A DNA stretch of 64,000 nucleotides from Candidatus Zhuqueibacterota bacterium (GTDB lineage Bacteria > Zhuqueibacterota > Zhuqueibacteria > Residuimicrobiales > Krinioviventaceae), in contig JAFGKD010000086.1 of NCBI GenBank assembly GCA_016928775.1, forward strand, positions 62,001 to 126,000, in the 5' to 3' direction. Position 1 is the first letter of the stretch. Each line of letters starts with the position of its first letter. Below, in pieces: positions 9,213 through 17,668 of this stretch. A program made the translations under genes and the position numbers. The notes under the pieces are model-generated. The model had not been told where the DNA came from and did not search any database. It was given only the letters and a program-made list of their open reading frames with translations.

Positions 9213-10286
9213 TTATTCTATAATCATCGCTGTGACCAGATCATCTTTAATTTCAAATGTGATGCCGATATCATAATTATACAAATTCCCATCGATAGAA
9301 GTGGGCGTGCCGTAAGCGGCCAACACGTCCGCCAGCGAGCTGTTGATACCGATACGTTTTTCGATAGTGAGACCATCATAGGGGGCAAACACCTTGATAT
9401 AGCCGACGGGCCCCGTACCATACAGAACAGGCGAATTGTTCTGCACGCTGAAGAGCAAACCGAGGTCTTCATAGATAAAAAAGTGGATAAAGACAGTTTT
9501 TTCCGGTCTTTCGTACCAGTTTCGATCCGGATTGCCCAGGATTTGTTTGACCCTGTTATAGGAATTACCCAATTCAATATTGGCGGCACCGATTCCCGGA
9601 TAGACTTCTTCCTCGCGGTAATAGATCAAATAGGTCGTAATATCGGCAGCACCGCCGTTTGACTCCACCCGGACTGTGTCCGTGTACTCGCCATATTCAA
9701 TTTTACGAAAATCGACGCGAAATGGAACTGCAGCCTGGGCACGACCATAGACGATATCGCTCAGCACTTCAAAATCCAGCCACATCGGTGTCTCGGTAAT
9801 GTGCCACTCGAGGCCGCCACCGCCGGTATTTTCAATAATAAAATCGCCAAACGAATAGTGTCGATCCAGATTGAGGATAGTTGTGCCAATCCGCAATTGT
9901 GGTGCAGAATAGTGCAACGTCACGGCGATATCGGCACTTCCGGCATTGGATTGGACCTTGATGATTCCGTCATGCTCGCCGTATTCCAACATCTCAAATT
10001 CGGTTGTAAGAAACACTCTGGCACTGTCCGCTGTAACAACTCCGCTTGCGGGCAAAGCTGTGAGCCACGGTGGCGACGAAGCGATATTCCACTGAACTTG
10101 TCCTCCACCGCGATTGTAAATAGTGATCACGTCTGACATCGAACTACCGGTCAACTGCAAAGAGACGGGATGAATTCCCAAAAGAGGATCACCCGGTTCA
10201 TTTGTTGGTTCAGCTTCATTTTCACATTGAATAACAAGAAAGCTGATAGAGCTGAGCAGTATGAGAAAATGCGAGAGATATTTCAT
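9213..10286 (-). CDS. BACON-domain lipoprotein
   Basis: The start ATG at 10286 follows CCGGAGG. The N-terminus MKYLSHFLILLSSISFLVIQC ends at a Cys suitable for lipidation. Two tandem beta-sandwich repeats of about 95 residues follow. Each has the BACON/choice-of-anchor pattern: first GGGQVQWNIASSPPWLTALP and EYGEHDGIIKVQSN, second GGGGLEWHITETPMWLDF and EYGEYTDTVRVESN. The last 125 residues hold two diverged copies of an IxLGxSxxxVxxxxGxP motif (IELGNSYNRVKQILGNPD and IGINSSLADVLAAYGTPT), like those in SmpA/BLIP-fold or related proteins. BACON modules usually bind carbohydrate or mucin, or act as spacers in surface glycan enzymes. No enzyme domain is seen here. Confidence 0.82.
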   Translation of the reverse strand: MKYLSHFLILLSSISFLVIQCENEAEPTNEPGDPLLGIHPVSLQLTGSSMSDVITIYNRGGGQVQWNIASSPPWLTALPASGVVTADSARVFLTTEFEMLEYGEHDGIIKVQSNAGSADIAVTLHYSAPQLRIGTTILNLDRHYSFGDFIIENTGGGGLEWHITETPMWLDFEVLSDIVYGRAQAAVPFRVDFRKIEYGEYTDTVRVESNGGAADITTYLIYYREEEVYPGIGAANIELGNSYNRVKQILGNPDRNWYERPEKTVFIHFFIYEDLGLLFSVQNNSPVLYGTGPVGYIKVFAPYDGLTIEKRIGINSSLADVLAAYGTPTSIDGNLYNYDIGITFEIKDDLVTAMIIE

Positions 10287-10330
10287 GGGAGACCTCCGGA
10301 AACTTGTTTCCTGCTTATTAATAAGTTTAT

Positions 10331-10505
10331 GAGCCACGGATTTTCACGGATGAAACACAGATCATATTATTCATTTTAAGCCTTTTTAGCCTCCAGTCCT
10401 AAAGCTTTCTCAAAGCAACCCTGAAAAATCCGTGCTCATCCGTGTGCATCCGTGGCTTGTAATTTGGCTGCGGCCATAGGCCGCGCTGTGAAAATCAGTG
10501 GCTCA
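10331..10505. repeat. Intergenic palindromic element, copy A
   Basis: Starts with GAGCCACGGATTTTCACGGA and ends with CATCCGTGGCTTGTAATTTG, then a GCGGCC-ATA-GGCCGC hairpin. The interior (about 10375-10420) is almost identical to that of copy B. The last bases (TGAGCCAC on the minus strand) supply the stop codon of the gene ending at 10503. Confidence 0.85.
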
Positions 10506-10994
10506 GTCTGTTTTGGTAAAGATGTATATGGCCTTCATTTCACCTAATGGACCGTTGATCGTAAAGTCTCTGGTCAATGCTGAGCCGTTTTTATCAAGCT
10601 TCCAAATATCGGTCGAAAAGATTTCGCTCTCCTGGTCTTCGTGGGTAAAAGTGATCCATGTTTTGATGGTTAATAAACAGCCACCCTCCTGCCAATTCGC
10701 TGTAATGACGCGTGGGGAATGCCAAAATTCCGAATGATTTTCTTTGCCGTCGAGAGAGAAAGACAGGGTATCGATAAAATCATCATCATACTCGCGTTGG
10801 TAGCTTCGGACCACCATCATCATGCTATCACTCTGCATAATATTTAATCGTAACGGCACAAAACGATCGCCGCCTTGGCCAAATTCACTGCGCGCTTTGT
10901 CAAAAGACCACTGGCCGGAAAAATTGACTGTTTCATTCGCCAATAGTGGCAGAAAAAAAATAATGACGATGATTGTGCAATAGAGATTTTTCAT
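10503..10994 (-). CDS. Small secreted protein of unknown function (lipocalin-like pattern)
   Basis: A 163-residue exported protein. The start at 10994 (MKNLYCTIIVIIFFLPLLA) gives a clean signal peptide; the upstream extension would overlap the esterase. No good ribosome site is visible, and it begins 16 nt after the esterase stop, so translational coupling is likely. The mature part opens with NFSGQWSFDKARSEFG and continues as alternating beta-strand segments. This start resembles lipocalin-like or DUF-type domains with an F.G.W..d..KS motif. Function is unknown. Its stop codon TGA lies inside the terminal GAGCCAC motif of repeat copy A, so the 3' end may have been set by that element. Confidence 0.8.
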   Translation of the reverse strand: MKNLYCTIIVIIFFLPLLANETVNFSGQWSFDKARSEFGQGGDRFVPLRLNIMQSDSMMMVVRSYQREYDDDFIDTLSFSLDGKENHSEFWHSPRVITANWQEGGCLLTIKTWITFTHEDQESEIFSTDIWKLDKNGSALTRDFTINGPLGEMKAIYIFTKTD

Positions 10995-11010
10995 GATGCT
11001 GTCGCTTATA

Positions 11011-12156
11011 CTAATCTTGAAAGAGAAGCGGCACAAACTCCGCCAGGTAGTTGCGCCAGTTTATCCAGGTATGCCCGCCGTCACTTTCTTTGTATATGAC
11101 ATCAAAATTGTATTTTCGCAGCAGTTCGACGGTCGCGCGAGAGGTCTCGACGAGAAAATCGTCTTTGCCGGTCGCAAACCAGGCGAGTTTCAGATTTTTT
11201 TTGATTTCATCATTTTCGAGGAAATCTTTATGTTGCTCTTCCCATGTTGGCCTGTCTGACTGTTGCGCATCGGGATTGACAATGCCAAAAATTCCGGAAC
11301 TGAACACGCCAAAATAGGCAAACTTTTCCGCCAGATTGAGTACCTGGGCGCCACCCATGGAAAGACCGGCGATCGCACGATGGTTGATATCCGCATAAAC
11401 ACGATAATGGCTCTCGGCATGCGGGACGATGTCGTTGAGGAAATCCTGTAAAAAGGCGTCCACCGCAGACTCGACGCGCGCAGCACCAAAGCGAAATGGG
11501 CCAGTGTGACCAGCGGGCATAATCACCACCATGGGCTGTGCTCCACCGGTAGCGATCAGATTATCGAGAATATAACCGGCTCGACCAACACTCGTCCAGG
11601 AATCATCACAATCAAAAGCACCGTGCAGCAGGTAAAAAACCGGGTATTTTTCCGTGCTCGTTTCATAGCCGGGAGGCGTATAAACGTGCATGCGTCGAAA
11701 CCGTTCCAATGAGCTCGAATAATAGGTGATCTCGGCAACCGCGCCGTGCGGTACATTTTTGATATCGAATATGTCCGAGCCGGGAACATACACAAGACTC
11801 CAGACGTTCATGTTCGACTCGCTCACAGACGGACTGCGCGGATCAATGACCGAGATACCATCAACATTAAAATTATAACGGTATGCGCCGGCATCAATCG
11901 GTCCGAGGGTAACCTGCCACACACCATCCTCCCTCTTGGTCATCTCGGTCCCCATGCCCGTACCTGGGATATCGCTGCCGCCGAGGCGCACGGATTCCGC
12001 GTTCGGCGCATAGATACTAAAGAGCACTCGACCATCGGCTAACACTTTGGGCGACGTGAGGGTGTCATTCGGCGTCGGCGTGCGACGAAAGTTTTGCGCG
12101 TTCGTATTGGAAAAAAGAAACAACGCGGCTATCAGCAAAAAATACAAATTTTTCAT
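11011..12156 (-). CDS. CE1-family carbohydrate esterase with N-terminal E-set (CBM48-like) domain
   Basis: A predicted secreted feruloyl- or acetyl-xylan-type esterase. The start at 12156 follows AAGGAGAG. A signal peptide ends at NTNAQ. An E-set/CBM48-like domain spans about 35-130 (VLFSIYAPNAESVRLGG, AYRYNFNVDG). The alpha/beta-hydrolase domain follows, with YPVFYLLHG for the oxyanion region, GLSMGG holding the nucleophile Ser266, GKDD for the acid and GGHTW for the histidine. This arrangement matches xylan esterases such as the XynZ/Xyn10B esterase modules. It lies between a putative glycosidase (13 nt gap) and a small secreted protein, and near GH9 and GH10 genes, which supports hemicellulose deacylation. 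The exact ester is not decidable. Confidence 0.93.
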   Translation of the reverse strand: MKNLYFLLIAALFLFSNTNAQNFRRTPTPNDTLTSPKVLADGRVLFSIYAPNAESVRLGGSDIPGTGMGTEMTKREDGVWQVTLGPIDAGAYRYNFNVDGISVIDPRSPSVSESNMNVWSLVYVPGSDIFDIKNVPHGAVAEITYYSSSLERFRRMHVYTPPGYETSTEKYPVFYLLHGAFDCDDSWTSVGRAGYILDNLIATGGAQPMVVIMPAGHTGPFRFGAARVESAVDAFLQDFLNDIVPHAESHYRVYADINHRAIAGLSMGGAQVLNLAEKFAYFGVFSSGIFGIVNPDAQQSDRPTWEEQHKDFLENDEIKKNLKLAWFATGKDDFLVETSRATVELLRKYNFDVIYKESDGGHTWINWRNYLAEFVPLLFQD

Positions 12157-12169
12157 TGTCTTTCTCTCC

Positions 12170-14032
12170 TTATTCAATGCGAAACACTCGATATGAATGC
12201 GGCTTGAGTGTCATCTTGAACTGTTTCTCATCTGTTTCACGGCCACCAAATCCCATTCTCACGTCTCCGGCCAACACTATACCAGAGACAATATCTTTGA
12301 GATGTTCTATATTTTTTTTTGTGATGATGCTGACCTCTGCACTATCGTGTAAAAAAGACTCGACGATAAAAGTGTTGTTATCATAAATGAACAGACAAAT
12401 CTGTGCCGGCCCCTCGAGACGTACCGGCATATCGGCCGAGACAGTGTGTCGAATTCGATTGAGCACAGCATCGGGCAGATTATACAGATCTGTAAAGCTC
12501 TCCGGGATGGTGAGAACATAAAGCGTGCCCTTGGCGTACCCAGCGGAGTGCAACATGGGCCAGCCATTGGTTTCATCAAATGCCGATATTTCTTCCCAGG
12601 AATCGTTGGTGAGGTATTGAATTTGAGGAATGAGCATCTCGGCGTGCGCCTCGGCAAATGGTCCCCAGCCGCTGCGAAACTGTTTGACCAGGGCTTTGCG
12701 ATCGGTATAGCGCAGCTCAACGATCTCATCCAATCCTTTGTCCTGCAAGAGACGCAATAATCCTGATGTGATGAGGACATTTTTACCATCCATAAGCTGT
12801 TTTTTCATTTTCTCGAGGAGGTCCGGATCAAACATCGCCTGCTCGGTGAGGATGATCATGTTAGCGTCGTCTGGAAATTCCGGCACCAAATACATAGGGA
12901 TACCGATCATTCCAAAGTAGGTTTGTAAAAAATCTTCTCCAACGGAATGATAGGGTTTGTAGCTTTTAATACCGACCGGATGCCCCAGTTCGCCTAAAAA
13001 TTGATCCACCTGCTCCAGCGCATAACCGCCGAGCAGCGCCAAAGTCGCTTCATTTGACAAGCTACCATCAGCTGATTTCGCTGGCGCCATCATCGCATCA
13101 AAGTCCAGGCTGGACCCCAAATCCTGCCAGTCGCCGCGCAGCCTGTTATCAATGGGACGTGACAGTTGGCGAAAATCAAAAAAGGTCTGTTCCGGCGCTT
13201 TGGCAAAAAGAGTCAACCACAGTTGTTCGGCGTAGCGGTCAGCGTACATCATGCCGCCACTATCCACCCAGCCGCCACGATTGCCGCCGGGTTTGAGATT
13301 CTCAAGATAGCGAAAAAGCAAATAGCCGAGATAGGCTTGTAAATGCTGATTACTGGAAGGATCGCGAGTTTCTGTGCCGGTGTAGAGTCCGTCGAATAAT
13401 TTTGGACCCGTATCAAGGTTAAATCCGAGTCCCTGGAAATGCTCGTACCAGTTTGGGTATTTGATCACCACGTGCACATTTGGATTTACGTTGCGCGCCG
13501 GTGTCAGGATCAGCTCTTGTGCCGCATCAGTGAGCAATTGCAAACGAAAATCCGTCCAGCTACGCTCGCCCTTGTTTTGAATGCATAATTGACACTTGCA
13601 GTTGGTAAAGAAAAAATCATCCAAAATCACCTCGTCAAAATTGCGCGCGGTAAATTCGACCACCTCCCGGAGTTTACGCCGGTGCTCCGGATTGGAGTAA
13701 CAATAGGTCTCGAAGCGATTTCGTTCGCTCACTGTGATCGTAATGCCGCCGGATGTTTTTATGCCACGATCGTGAAAAAATCTTTTCACTTTATCCAGGG
13801 TGGACTGTTCAACCACCACCATATCGCGGTGCGTTTCAAGGTAAATTTTATCGACCTTGATATGTTTGCTCATGATATCAAATCGCTCCTGCAACCACTG
13901 CAGGTCGTCCATCTGGCGAACTTCATAAACGCGCGCGTAAATAGCCGCGTTGAAATTTTCATAACTTTTAGCGCCGGAGGTGGAGATAAGCAAAACGATT
14001 GTTAATAGTAGATATTTTTGCAAAACACCCAT
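12170..14032 (-). CDS. Putative secreted TIM-barrel glycosidase, no recognised family
   Basis: A 620-residue exported protein; RBS GGAGTGACAA precedes the ATG. After the signal peptide (to about 23), residues 25-350 read as a TIM barrel, with strand-end acidic residues in FDEVILDDFFFTNC and a conserved-looking KYPNWYEHFQ...GLYTGTETRD. A CxCxxC cluster (NCKCQLC) follows the DD pair. Residues about 370-455 resemble the Rossmann-like middle domain of GH42 beta-galactosidases (ANMIILTEQAMFD, DGKNVLITSG). The C-terminal 100 residues look like a beta-sandwich. The three-part layout is that of clan GH-A GH42-type enzymes, but I cannot name the family. It sits between GH9 and CE1 genes, so a role in plant-polymer breakdown is likely. 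Confidence 0.72.
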   Translation of the reverse strand: MGVLQKYLLLTIVLLISTSGAKSYENFNAAIYARVYEVRQMDDLQWLQERFDIMSKHIKVDKIYLETHRDMVVVEQSTLDKVKRFFHDRGIKTSGGITITVSERNRFETYCYSNPEHRRKLREVVEFTARNFDEVILDDFFFTNCKCQLCIQNKGERSWTDFRLQLLTDAAQELILTPARNVNPNVHVVIKYPNWYEHFQGLGFNLDTGPKLFDGLYTGTETRDPSSNQHLQAYLGYLLFRYLENLKPGGNRGGWVDSGGMMYADRYAEQLWLTLFAKAPEQTFFDFRQLSRPIDNRLRGDWQDLGSSLDFDAMMAPAKSADGSLSNEATLALLGGYALEQVDQFLGELGHPVGIKSYKPYHSVGEDFLQTYFGMIGIPMYLVPEFPDDANMIILTEQAMFDPDLLEKMKKQLMDGKNVLITSGLLRLLQDKGLDEIVELRYTDRKALVKQFRSGWGPFAEAHAEMLIPQIQYLTNDSWEEISAFDETNGWPMLHSAGYAKGTLYVLTIPESFTDLYNLPDAVLNRIRHTVSADMPVRLEGPAQICLFIYDNNTFIVESFLHDSAEVSIITKKNIEHLKDIVSGIVLAGDVRMGFGGRETDEKQFKMTLKPHSYRVFRIE

Positions 14033-14091
14033 TTGTCACTCCAATCTTGATGTCGTGTATTTTGATCCCGCAAAATATTATGAAAAGGTAA

Positions 14092-14189
14092 AACGTGAAA
14101 CGTCAAATGTGAGACGTGTAACTCTGCAAGACGCTTTATTTCGGACTTTTCTTCATTTCGTTTCACGTTTGACGTTTGACGTCTCACAT
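14092..14189. repeat. Inverted pair of GTTTGAC/GTTTCAC-type repeat arms
   Basis: Left arm 14092-14118 (AACGTGAAACGTCAAATGTG) and right arm 14157-14189 (TTTCACGTTTGACGTTTGAC then GTCTCACAT) are approximate reverse complements around a 38-nt spacer. They lie between the GH9 stop and the start of the putative glycosidase gene. The same units occur at 4405-4435 and 23009-23105. Confidence 0.75.
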
Positions 14190-14233
14190 AACATATGCGC
14201 TCTTGCTCTGTTACAAAACATCACACACGCGAA

Positions 14234-15898
14234 TCACGGACTAACGAACCCCGCCAAGGCATAAATCAACGCCGCCTGCCAGTTGATGGCAATTTCATTG
14301 GTGGCGTAGCTTGCTTGCTCATCGACCCAGCCGATGGCAGAGTGGCCGCCGCCGATGATATAGCCCGGCCACGGCGCTTCGATGTCGTCTGCGCCTGAAC
14401 GCCGATCGTGCGGAAACAGTGGCGGCTTGAAACCGAGTCCTGTGACATAAGAGCGATTGTAATAATTGCGCCCGAAAATATGTGCAATGGCATCGAGTGC
14501 CGTTTCCACATATTCTGCTTTGGGAGAAATTTTATTGGCGACTTGCAGATTTATGACCTGTCGCGCGATGGTGCCGTTGCAGCCCCAGTAATAGCGCAAA
14601 AGCGGACGGCCATAGACGTCCTGTTGCGCGCGGGCGACAATGTCATCTGCCACGGCAAGGATATCACTTTTTAGTTGTGCCAAAAGCTCGCTATTTTTGC
14701 CGTCACGTGTGGAGAGTACATAGGTGAATACCGCCAGATTGCGCACATTGCCCCAATCCCAGTCCTCATCCACTTTGCGCGCCGTTGATGGCGCTGCCTC
14801 GCCGCGACGTCGAGGTGGTTGGTAATTCTGCATGCGCTGTTCGAAATCGGCGAGACAAGCAGAGTCGCCAGTGGTTTCCCACATTTCGGCAGCCGCCCAC
14901 AACCGGTCGTCGCCATCAGATGAAGCATAACCGCCAGTGCGAAAGTCGCCCTGCTGCCAGCGTTTGTCCTCGGGATTAGCTAAGAGAAAATTGTAGCTCC
15001 TTTTCGCAGCAGACAAACAGGTCGCTGCATATTCTGCATCGTAAGGTGCAAAATATCGCGCTGCCATGGCCATCATCGCGACAAAATCTGCCGTTGCCGC
15101 TGAGCTCCACTCGGTGAAAAAACGTTTCCCGTCATCATCTTCCGGCATAACGAATCCGGAAAAATTTGTGCGCGTCAGTTTGTGGGAAATTCGACCTGAT
15201 CCATCAGGATAAGCCATTTTCAGCAGCCAGTCTGTTTCCCATTTGATTTCTTTGAGATAATCCGGATACCCGGGCGCTGTATCGGGCAGATCAAGCGAAA
15301 AGTCTTTGAGCTTGTTGTGGAAATGATCCCACGCCAAAAACAGTGAGCCTACGGTGATGCCAGCATTGACCACATATTTGCCGTGATCGCCGGCATCATG
15401 CCAGCCACCGGTACCGTCGCGTTGTTGACCGGGTCGACCAAGATAATCCTCGTAAGCATCATTCATGTGACAAATCGCATGGCTGAATGTTTCACCGTTA
15501 TGTTCGCCACGAACAGCGGTGCCGCAACGCCACAAATACATCGCGCGCATGCTCGTGTAAAAGGAGACATTATAAACTTCGTTAGATATCTGGAATTGCA
15601 CGGATTTTCCCACATTGCTCGCTTCCACATAAAATTCACCCTCCTGCCGCAGATGCGAAAAATCGGCGATCCAGACATCCTGATCGACATCATCCTGATG
15701 CAGCGGGCCAGTCGTTTCACCGGTGAGAACGACGTTGCCATCGAGCGAGCGAATCTGAAATTCGGAGCAAGGTGTCGTTATGGTGGCCTTTTTCGGAGCA
15801 TCCGGCGTAAAGCCAATGGAGTTGAGATGAATTTTATTCTCTCCGAAAAGCAGCGTCACACTCATAATAGCCACCAAAACAAAAATAGTTTTTTTCAT
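14234..15898 (-). CDS. GH9 cellulase (endoglucanase) with N-terminal Ig-like domain
   Basis: A secreted inverting beta-1,4-glucanase. RBS GAGGCGAG precedes the ATG, and a signal peptide ends near LLFGE. Residues about 20-105 are the CelD-type Ig domain (HLNSIGFTPDAPKKATI). The catalytic (alpha/alpha)6 barrel carries GGWHDAGDHGKY with the catalytic-base Asp168 and Asp171. The proton donor Glu535 lies in YATNEIAINW, and the usual DDRLWAAAEMWETTG and GRNYYNRSYVTG motifs are present. All key residues are intact. The length (554) fits theme-D type GH9 enzymes without CBM. Substrate could be cellulose, xyloglucan or mixed-linkage glucan. Confidence 0.96.
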   Translation of the reverse strand: MKKTIFVLVAIMSVTLLFGENKIHLNSIGFTPDAPKKATITTPCSEFQIRSLDGNVVLTGETTGPLHQDDVDQDVWIADFSHLRQEGEFYVEASNVGKSVQFQISNEVYNVSFYTSMRAMYLWRCGTAVRGEHNGETFSHAICHMNDAYEDYLGRPGQQRDGTGGWHDAGDHGKYVVNAGITVGSLFLAWDHFHNKLKDFSLDLPDTAPGYPDYLKEIKWETDWLLKMAYPDGSGRISHKLTRTNFSGFVMPEDDDGKRFFTEWSSAATADFVAMMAMAARYFAPYDAEYAATCLSAAKRSYNFLLANPEDKRWQQGDFRTGGYASSDGDDRLWAAAEMWETTGDSACLADFEQRMQNYQPPRRRGEAAPSTARKVDEDWDWGNVRNLAVFTYVLSTRDGKNSELLAQLKSDILAVADDIVARAQQDVYGRPLLRYYWGCNGTIARQVINLQVANKISPKAEYVETALDAIAHIFGRNYYNRSYVTGLGFKPPLFPHDRRSGADDIEAPWPGYIIGGGHSAIGWVDEQASYATNEIAINWQAALIYALAGFVSP

Positions 15899-15979
15899 TG
15901 TTGCTCGCCTCTTTTTTATCTTTTGCGTAGTGAGTTTCGGATATAGGTCAACAATATTGCGTCTTTTAGCACACTTTGT

Positions 15980-16202
15980 GAGCCACGGATTTTCACGGAT
16001 GAAACACGGATCATATCATTCATTTTAATCTTTTTAGCCTCCAGTCCCAAAGCTTTCTCAAAGCAAAGCCAAAAAATCCGTTCGCATCCGTGTGCATTCC
16101 GTGGCTTAAAATTGAGTTGCGGCCAAAGGCTGCGCTGGGTGCATCCGTGGCTTGTAATTTGGCTGTGGCTAAAGGTCGCGCCAAGTACATCTGTGGCTCA
16201 AA
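15980..16202. repeat. Intergenic palindromic element, copy B
   Basis: Fills most of the 390-nt gap between the GH10 and GH9 genes. It opens with GAGCCACGGATTTTCACGGA and shares with copy A the interior from TCATTTTAA through CAAAGCAA. Two successive GCGGC-AAAG-type hairpin modules follow (around 16120 and 16160), and it closes with GTGGCTCAAA. I see no gene in this gap. Confidence 0.85.
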
Positions 16203-16287
16203 CTTTAGATGCAGCAGAATAGCGATCATTCCGTCTATAGGTGCATCATTGTTTCTTCGGTCAACGGATAATCATATAACCGTGTGG

Positions 16288-17412
16288 TCATCGCACCAGC
16301 TCCATGACCGCATAAAAGGCTGGTTTTGGCTGATAGTTGCGGTCGAACAGCAGCGGATAGTTGGTGCGCCCGCGCACCGGCCAGTTATTTTTCCAGGAAT
16401 GTCCATCGTGCGTACCCCAAAAAGTGACACGGCTGATCTTGTCGCTATGTTTGAGGAACAAGGCGAACAACTCGCCATAACGATCTGCCAATTGTTGTTG
16501 GACAGAATCGGGCAGACCATCTTTATATGGGTCAATGGCCTGTTGTGCTTCTGCATTCATGGAAATATCGGCGCCGCGCCACTTGGCGGGATCGGGTAAC
16601 ACGTTGATATCCAGTTCGGTGATCATCACCTTGACACCCAGCTCCGAGAAAGCGAGGATACTGGCTTCTGCGTCTTCTATAGACGGATAATCCAGCCCCC
16701 AGTGACCCTGCATGCCGATACCATCGACCTTGACGCCACTATCCAATAAATTCTGAACCAGGCGCACTGCTCCTTCGCGTTTCTCTTTATGAAACATGTT
16801 ATAGTCGTTGTAATAGAGCTCTGCCGCGGGATCAGCCTGGTGTGCGAATTCAAAGGCTTTTTGCAAATAATCTTCACCAATGATCTGCAGCCACTTTGAC
16901 TGTCGTAATGAGCCGTCCTCGTTCAGCGCTTCGTTCACCACGTCCCAACCGTTGACCCGGCCTTTATATCGTCCAACAACAGTGGAGATATGATCTTGCA
17001 TGCGGCCGAGCAGTGTTTCCCGGTCAACATCCTGGCCGTTTGTTTCTGTGAACACCCACCTGCCGGTTTGGCTGTGCCAGACCAGTGTATGTCCAACAAT
17101 GAACATGTTATGTTGTTCGCCAAACTCGACAAACCGGTCCGCTGTTTCAAAACGATAGGTCTCGGGCTCTGGATGAATCGGGCCAAATTTCATATCGTTT
17201 TCCGCCGTGATCGTGTTAAATTGCTCGATGGTCAGCGTGAGTGCCTCTGCATTTTCGCCGTTGATCTGGTTACCGCCAAGCGCAGTACCGATCATAAAAT
17301 GTTCCACAAAAGCTGCTTTCAAGGTTTGAGGTTCGGGTGCGCCACACTGGTAGCTTGTGCCAATCACCACTGCAAACACGAGCAGGATGATAAAACGCTG
17401 TGAGTTGTGCAT
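16288..17412 (-). CDS. GH10 endo-beta-1,4-xylanase
   Basis: A retaining xylanase. AAGGAGAAC lies directly before two adjacent ATGs (17415 and 17412); the second has the better spacing. The N-terminus has a hydrophobic signal followed by SYQC, possibly a lipoprotein site, though the lipobox is atypical. Numbering from 17415, the acid/base is Glu162 in WDVVNEALN and the nucleophile is Glu267 in MITELDI. Other GH10 hallmarks are GHTLVWHSQT, YNDYN and RVTFWGTHDGHSW. It is a single-domain enzyme of usual length. It is transcribed divergently from the membrane-tethered regulator across a 250-nt region, which is the best promoter candidate for both. Confidence 0.96.
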   Translation of the reverse strand: MHNSQRFIILLVFAVVIGTSYQCGAPEPQTLKAAFVEHFMIGTALGGNQINGENAEALTLTIEQFNTITAENDMKFGPIHPEPETYRFETADRFVEFGEQHNMFIVGHTLVWHSQTGRWVFTETNGQDVDRETLLGRMQDHISTVVGRYKGRVNGWDVVNEALNEDGSLRQSKWLQIIGEDYLQKAFEFAHQADPAAELYYNDYNMFHKEKREGAVRLVQNLLDSGVKVDGIGMQGHWGLDYPSIEDAEASILAFSELGVKVMITELDINVLPDPAKWRGADISMNAEAQQAIDPYKDGLPDSVQQQLADRYGELFALFLKHSDKISRVTFWGTHDGHSWKNNWPVRGRTNYPLLFDRNYQPKPAFYAVMELVR

Positions 17413-17581
17413 CATGTTCTCCTTTTGACCTACCTGTTAAATATCAAGCGATTGTCCGTTCTTGCGGCATGCTTGTAGAACTTTGCCGTATTAAACACGT
17501 TGTATGTAATAGTCTAACCTTCATGTTTTTAATGAAGATATGCTTCCCGACATTGTTAGTTGAATATAAGCCGAAATCATG

Positions 17582-17618
17582 ACTCATTTTGAGTGAAAAA
17601 CTGTGAATTAACGGTTAA
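17582..17618. promoter_or_regulatory. Two small inverted repeats in the divergent GH10/regulator promoter region
   Basis: ACTCA-TTT-TGAGT at 17582-17594 and TTAAC-G-GTTAA at 17608-17618 lie 51-87 nt upstream of the regulator ATG. They are candidate operators for the adjacent winged-helix protein. Short palindromes of this size also arise by chance, so support is limited to position. Confidence 0.25.
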
Positions 17619-17668
17619 AAGCTGTATATTAACAATATCAATGAGATAAGGGCTGTGTTTTCGAGAGC

